Source of the DNA: Armatimonadota bacterium
GTDB taxonomy: Bacteria > Armatimonadota > DTGP01 > JAHWJO01
Length of the DNA stretch: 8,572 nucleotides
Assembly (NCBI GenBank): GCA_019348365.1
Contig: JAHWJO010000175.1
Span: 1-8,572, forward strand
Direction of reading: 5' to 3'
The position numbers and the translations under genes were made by a program. Below, piece by piece: positions 6,004 to 8,572 of this stretch (position 1 is the first letter of the stretch; each line of letters begins with the position of its first letter). A model generated the notes under the pieces. That model made no database searches and was not told the DNA's origin. It was given only the letters and a program-made list of their open reading frames with translations.

Positions 6004-7119
6004 TTAACGCTCCAGTCGGTCCACGAACTCCTGGAAGAGCGGGTCGCTGTCCCAGGGGCCGGGGCTGGCTTCGGGGTGGTACTGGATAGAGAAGATGGGG
6101 AGTTCCCGGTGGCGCAGGCCCTCCACGGTGCCGTCGTTCAGGTTGATCCGGGCGACCTCCATACCGGAGCCTTCCAGCCCTTGCGGGTCCACCGCGTAGC
6201 CGTGGTTCTGGCTCGTGATGGTGACCGCGCCGGTCTGGAGATCCTTGACGGGATGGTTGCCGCCCCGGTGCCCGAACTTCAGGGGGAAGGTTCTTCCACC
6301 GAACGCATCGCCGAGGAGCTGGTGGCCGAGACAGATCCCGAACAGCGGCTTCTTCCCGACGAGCGCCTCCACCGTCTCCAGCGCGTACCCCAGCCGGTCC
6401 GGGTCGCCGGGGCCGGGGGAGACGAGGACGCCCGCCGGGTCTATCTCCAGCAGCTCCTCCGCTCTCGCGGTGGCGGGGAAGATGTGCGGCTCGCAGCCGA
6501 GATCGGTGAGCCTCCGGAGGATGTTGTACTTCACTCCGAGGTCCAGCACGGCGACGCGCCACGCCTGCGTTTCGGCGGGGACCGGGCCGGTGTGGGGAGA
6601 ACGCCGGACCTCCTCCGGTTTCCAAACGAACGGCTTCTCCGTGGAGACGCGCTGCACGTAATCGATGCTCCCGTAGTCCGGCGCGTTGTGGATGTGCACG
6701 ATGAGTTCCTGAGCGGACATCTCGGTGGAGATGCCGCCCATCATCACGCCGATCATCCGCAGATGCCGGGTGAGGGCGCGGGTGTCCACCCCCGCCACCC
6801 CGATGACCCGGTGCGCTTTCAGGAAATGCTCCAGCGTCTGCTCGCTGCGCCAGTTGCTGGGAACGGGGGCGAGCTCCTTCAGCACCGCGCCGCGCACCTG
6901 CACCTGCCGCGACTCGAAGTCCTCCGGGGTCACGCCGTAGTTCCCGATCAACGGGTAGGTGAAGGTGAGGATCTGCCCCCCGTACGAGGGGTCGGTGAGC
7001 ATCTCCTGGTACCCGGTCATGCTCGTATTGAAGACGACCTGCCCGGTCGTCGTCCCCGGCGCGCCGATGGAGGTCCCCTCCATCACCGTGCCGTCTTTGA
7101 GGGCGAGGATGGCTTTCAC
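6004..7119 (-). CDS. carA: Carbamoyl-phosphate synthase small subunit (glutamine amidotransferase)
   Basis: CarA hydrolyses glutamine and channels the ammonia to CarB. The 371-residue length is normal. The N-terminal small-subunit domain (about 1-150) shows FNTSMTGYQEMLTDPSY (30-46), TYPLIGNYGV (54-63) and GVDTRALTRHLR (110-121). The class I glutaminase domain (about 187-371) shows SPGPGDP (234-240), the nucleophile Cys263 in GICLGHQ, SQNHGYAV (303-310) and the His348/Glu350 pair in QYHPEASPGP. All catalytic residues are present. The start is a GTG at 7117-7119 whose last two bases belong to the pyrC stop (GTGA overlap), which suggests translational coupling. AAGGAG lies 10 bases upstream, inside the end of pyrC. 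An open frame continues upstream to 7425, but this runs inside pyrC and the family N-terminus KAILALKDG begins right after the GTG. Confidence 0.98.
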   Translation of the reverse strand: MKAILALKDGTVMEGTSIGAPGTTTGQVVFNTSMTGYQEMLTDPSYGGQILTFTYPLIGNYGVTPEDFESRQVQVRGAVLKELAPVPSNWRSEQTLEHFLKAHRVIGVAGVDTRALTRHLRMIGVMMGGISTEMSAQELIVHIHNAPDYGSIDYVQRVSTEKPFVWKPEEVRRSPHTGPVPAETQAWRVAVLDLGVKYNILRRLTDLGCEPHIFPATARAEELLEIDPAGVLVSPGPGDPDRLGYALETVEALVGKKPLFGICLGHQLLGDAFGGRTFPLKFGHRGGNHPVKDLQTGAVTITSQNHGYAVDPQGLEGSGMEVARINLNDGTVEGLRHRELPIFSIQYHPEASPGPWDSDPLFQEFVDRLER

Positions 7120-8447
7120 TCCCGCGTGTCTCCTTCCAGGGGGCCGCCGTACACAAAGGCCCCGTCCCGTATCGTCATCATGACTCGCCCTTTGAACTCC
7201 TTCCCAATGAAGGGGGTATTCTTGCTTTTGGAGCGGATGTCGTCCTTCCCGAAGGTCCATTCCTGTTCGGTCGAGAGGACCGTCACGTCCGCCGCCGCGC
7301 CGACCGAGAGGGAGCCGCCCTCCAGCCCGAACGCCCGCGCCGGGTGGAGCGCGAGCCGCTCCACGGCCTCTTTCGCGCTGATCGCCTTCGGGTGGACGAG
7401 CTGCGTCCAGGTGAGGGGCACGCACGTCTCCAGCCCGATGATCCCGTACGGCGCAAGGCCGTACTCCACGTCCTTCTCCTCGAAAGCGTGGGGCGCGTGG
7501 TCGGTCGCGATGGTGTCGATGGTCCCGTCGGCGATCCCGGCGATGACGGCCTGAACGTCCTCGCGGGTGCGGAGCGGCGGGTTCATCTTCGTGTTGGTGT
7601 CGTAGCGGCGCTCCGCCACCAGATCGTCGGTGAGGGTGAAGTGGTGGGGGCAGCCCTCCGCCGTCACCTGAACGCCCCGCGCTTTCGCCTGACGGATCAT
7701 CTCGACGCTCTTCGCGGTGGAGACGTGGCAGATGTGCAGCCGGCAGCCGGTGTACTCCGCCAGCAGGAGGTTCCGGGCCACCATGATGTCCTCGGAAACG
7801 TCGGGCATCCCGCGCAAGCCCAGCCGCGCCGAGACCGCGCCCTCGTTCATGTCCCCCGTGCCGGAGAGCGACTTGTCTTCGCAGTGCGCGACGAACGGGA
7901 CCTCCAGCATCCGGCAGTACTCCATCGCGCGGCGCATGGCTTCGGCGTTCTGGACGGGGAAAGCGTCGTCGCTGAAGGCGATGCAGCCCGCCTCCCGGAG
8001 GTCCGCCATCTCGGCGAGTCGCTCCTCCCTGAGGTCCTTGAACGCCGCGCCGATGGGGATGACCCGCGACCCCTTCGCCTCGCGGGACCGCTGCATGATG
8101 TAGGCGACGGTCGGGGCGGTGTCGATGGGGGGGAGGGTGTTGGGCATGCAGAGGAGGGTGGTGAACCCTCCGGCGGCCCCGGCGATGCTCCCGGTGAAGA
8201 TGTCCTCTTTGTACTCCTGGCCGGGGTCGCGGAGGTGGACGTGAACGTCGATGAAGCCGGGGCAGACGAGGTGATCCGGGGTGAGCCGGACGACCTGTTC
8301 ACCGTCCAGCGGCTCCAGCGCCCGCCCGACGGACACATCGGCGATCTTGCCGTTTTGGATGCGCACGTCGGCCCGCTCGTCGATGCCGTTCTCGGGGTCC
8401 ACGACGCGCCCTCCGGTGAGGAGTAGGTTAGATGAATTGAGGATCAT
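7116..8447 (-). CDS. pyrC: Dihydroorotase, class I (long form)
   Basis: This enzyme interconverts N-carbamoyl-aspartate and dihydroorotate, the third step of pyrimidine synthesis. The 443-residue amidohydrolase has the composite-barrel N-terminus (LLLTGGRVVDP, 8-18) and the metal motif DVHVHLRDPG (67-76, ligands His69 and His71). Tandem aspartates in AFSDDAF (Asp160/161) fit the bridging Asp of class I enzymes in place of a carboxylated lysine. His188 (AHCED), His241 (HICHVST) and Asp316 (ATDHAPH) complete the site. NPPLR (289-293) and the C-terminal GAAADVTVL stretch are also typical. Length and motifs match the Bacillus/Aquifex type rather than the short E. coli type. The ATG at 8447 is chosen because it is the only reasonable start before the conserved N-terminus; no clear Shine-Dalgarno site precedes it. 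It is the first gene of the unit within the window and overlaps carA by 4 bp. An allantoinase or hydantoinase is unlikely given the carA-carB context. Confidence 0.96.
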   Translation of the reverse strand: MILNSSNLLLTGGRVVDPENGIDERADVRIQNGKIADVSVGRALEPLDGEQVVRLTPDHLVCPGFIDVHVHLRDPGQEYKEDIFTGSIAGAAGGFTTLLCMPNTLPPIDTAPTVAYIMQRSREAKGSRVIPIGAAFKDLREERLAEMADLREAGCIAFSDDAFPVQNAEAMRRAMEYCRMLEVPFVAHCEDKSLSGTGDMNEGAVSARLGLRGMPDVSEDIMVARNLLLAEYTGCRLHICHVSTAKSVEMIRQAKARGVQVTAEGCPHHFTLTDDLVAERRYDTNTKMNPPLRTREDVQAVIAGIADGTIDTIATDHAPHAFEEKDVEYGLAPYGIIGLETCVPLTWTQLVHPKAISAKEAVERLALHPARAFGLEGGSLSVGAAADVTVLSTEQEWTFGKDDIRSKSKNTPFIGKEFKGRVMMTIRDGAFVYGGPLEGDTRE

Positions 8448-8493
8448 TTACGAAAGGTTCTCAGGTTCAAAAGAGTAAAGCCAAGTCAGTGTA

Positions 8494-8513
8494 AGTCTGA
8501 TTGGGTTCAGACT
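8494..8513. repeat. Small hairpin in the pyrC leader
   Basis: AGTCTGA (8494-8500) and TCAGACT (8507-8513) form a perfect 7-bp stem with a 6-base loop, about 50 bases upstream of pyrC. No T run follows on the minus strand, so it is not a terminator. I see no PyrR-binding consensus. A role in pyrimidine control is possible but unsupported. Confidence 0.5.
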
Positions 8514-8551
8514 GAATAAAAAGAGGTTCTTCGCTGAATCAGGTGGGTAAG

Positions 8552-8568
8552 GGGAAGCGGAGCTTCCC
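8552..8568. repeat. Short palindrome at the right edge
   Basis: GGGAAGC (8552-8558) and GCTTCCC (8562-8568) flank a 3-base loop. It may be the end of a larger repeat or the hairpin of an upstream gene's terminator; on neither strand is a T run visible. The window ends too soon to decide. Confidence 0.55.
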
Positions 8569-8572
8569 GGCA

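Noticed and set aside
7120..7425. Upstream extension of carA
   Set aside because: It lies entirely within pyrC in another frame, and the CarA family N-terminus begins at the GTG at 7119.
5977..7554. Plus-strand open frame opposite carA and the end of pyrC
   Set aside because: It spans two real genes on the other strand and changes composition at their border. No family is recognisable.
7344..8426. Plus-strand open frame opposite pyrC
   Set aside because: Antisense shadow of a fully conserved dihydroorotase.

Overview
The window looks like bacterial chromosomal DNA of high G+C content (roughly 60-65% by eye), with long-branch-neutral housekeeping genes, Shine-Dalgarno sites and intrinsic terminators. 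All five supported genes lie on the minus strand, so the window is read from right to left. The phylum cannot be fixed from the sequence. The mix of conserved de novo pyrimidine genes with many small palindromic and tandem repeats recalls repeat-rich environmental bacteria, but that is an impression only.

Right part (8572 to 2348): a pyrimidine biosynthesis operon. A short leader with two small hairpins (8448-8572) precedes pyrC (dihydroorotase, 8447-7116). Its stop overlaps the GTG start of carA (small, glutaminase subunit of carbamoyl-phosphate synthase, 7119-6004) in a GTGA tetranucleotide. A 153-bp gap holding a 78-nt interrupted palindrome separates carA from carB (large subunit, 5850-2407). 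carB ends at a 10-bp-stem intrinsic terminator (2348-2377). CarA supplies ammonia from glutamine, CarB makes carbamoyl phosphate from it with bicarbonate and two ATP, and PyrC closes the ring of carbamoyl aspartate, so the operon covers the first and third pathway steps. Aspartate transcarbamoylase (pyrB) is not in the window; it may lie to the right.

Middle part (2347 to 1469): an independent unit. A perfect TATAAT at 2300-2305 lies just downstream of the carB terminator. It is followed by a leader of about 180 nt with closely packed hairpins, then a PAP2-family membrane phosphatase (2110-1535) and its own terminator (1469-1501).

Left part (1468 to 1): a roughly 100-bp MITE-like or REP-like palindromic element (1361-1461), then an alkaline-phosphatase-superfamily phosphodiesterase/phosphatase (1291 to the left edge, 3' end missing).

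Most notable: carB carries an in-frame insert of about 70 codons exactly at the junction of its two synthetase halves, built from heptamer tandem repeats and a palindrome. The PAP2 gene has a candidate structured RNA leader. Nearly every non-coding pocket holds a different small palindrome.
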